Below, in pieces: positions 63,520 to 64,000 of a stretch of DNA of 64,000 nt. The notes under the pieces were generated by a model. It was not told where the DNA came from, searched no databases, and was given only the letters and a program-made list of their open reading frames with translations. Source of the stretch: Colwellia psychrerythraea 34H (GTDB lineage Bacteria > Pseudomonadota > Gammaproteobacteria > Enterobacterales > Alteromonadaceae); assembly GCF_000012325.1 (NCBI RefSeq), contig NC_003910.7:2232001-2296000 (forward strand), given 5' to 3'. Each line of letters begins with the position of its first letter. Position 1 is the first letter of the stretch. The translations under genes and the position numbers were made by a program.

Positions 63520-64000
63520 TTAAATTTTCACCAAACCGGTAAAACCAAGGAATGCTAATGACATTAAACCTGCGGTTATCATTGCAATAGCAGTACCTTT
63601 AAAAGGTGCAGGTACATCGGCATTGGCTAACTTTTCACGCATGGCAGAAAACATAATTAATACCAATGAAAAACCTAGCGCAGCACCAAAGCCATAAATA
63701 ATTGATTCAAAAAAGCCGTGTTGTAACCTTAAATTCAGCAAGGCAACACCCAAGACCGCACAGTTTGTGGTGATCAAGGGTAAGAAAATACCTAATAAGC
63801 GATAAAGGCTAGCACTGGTTTTATGAACAACCATTTCAGTAAATTGTACGACGACGGCTATCACCAATATAAAACTCATGGTGGTTAGGTATTCAAGGTT
63901 TAGTGGTACAAGCAGATATGTGGTAACTAAATAACTCAGTAGAGAGGCTAAAGTCATGACGAAAACAGTGGCGAATGACATGCCTATAGCTGTTTCAGTA
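63520..64000 (-). CDS. rnfA: RnfA/RsxA membrane subunit (5' end cut by window)
   Basis: The visible 160 residues run from [16 protein letters not shown] to [10 protein letters not shown] and contain [20 protein letters not shown] and [19 protein letters not shown], all diagnostic of RnfA. The protein is normally about 193 residues, so roughly 33 N-terminal residues lie beyond 64000. It ends one base before the ATG of rnfB, so the two are tightly coupled. Confidence 0.95.
   Translation of the reverse strand, partial: TETAIGMSFATVFVMTLASLLSYLVTTYLLVPLNLEYLTTMSFILVIAVVVQFTEMVVHKTSASLYRLLGIFLPLITTNCAVLGVALLNLRLQHGFFESIIYGFGAALGFSLVLIMFSAMREKLANADVPAPFKGTAIAMITAGLMSLAFLGFTGLVKI

Overview
The window looks like chromosomal DNA of a cold-adapted marine gammaproteobacterium of the Alteromonadales, most likely Colwellia or a close relative. 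This is an inference from the AT-rich sequence, an oleABCD hydrocarbon cluster, a rhombosortase with a GlyGly-CTERM-like partner, an rnf operon ending in nth, and typical gammaproteobacterial housekeeping neighbours (csiV next to mfd). No tRNA or rRNA gene was seen.

Region 1-9.5 kb: a truncated periplasmic-binding-type sensor (minus), rsuA, a DUF1244 gene, a very large csiV, mfd, and a thioredoxin-like lipoprotein. Region 9.9-19.6 kb: a ComEA-like helix-hairpin-helix protein, a sulfate activation cluster (cysD, cysN, an SLC13/TrkA-C permease, cysC), a DHH phosphoesterase, galE, the rhombosortase rrtA and a DTW-domain tRNA-modifying enzyme. Region 19.6-26.7 kb: gamma-glutamyltransferase, a small beta-barrel protein and a 1362-residue calcium-repeat surface protein whose C-terminus looks like a rhombosortase sorting signal. 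Region 27.2-32.7 kb: oleA, oleB, oleC, oleD and a hotdog thioesterase, which together would join two fatty acyl chains head to head into a long-chain olefin.

Region 34.5-49.4 kb is the most unusual part. It is a run of about twenty short genes, nearly all on the minus strand, each with its own ribosome binding site. Most are followed by a 65-135 bp imperfect inverted repeat that starts near ATAAC and ends near GGGC(G/A)TTAT. I read this as a chromosomal integron gene-cassette array with no integrase in view (a CALIN). The cargo includes a lipocalin, two GNAT acetyltransferases, a CDGSH protein, a methyltransferase, an XRE-type membrane regulator, several tiny membrane proteins and lipoproteins, and a GDCCVxC protein. 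An IS110/IS1111-family element (42316-43868) with perfect 13-bp inverted repeats sits exactly at the crossover end of one of these attC-like sites, as expected for an IS1111-attC type element. A few ordinary chromosomal genes (a TPR-like protein, MYG1, a flavin reductase) and a MITE-like repeat separate a small three-gene segment (34.5-35.6 kb) from the main array.

Region 49.5-64 kb returns to core genes: a DUF885 lipoprotein, a GNAT enzyme, yaeQ with an M28 peptidase, a class V aminotransferase, gloA, and the rnfA-B-C-D-G-E-nth cluster, with rnfA cut by the right edge. Dispersed repeats with terminal inverted repeats (two or three MITE-like families) lie in the larger intergenic gaps. Start codons were moved where a ribosome binding site or family alignment clearly favoured an internal start.
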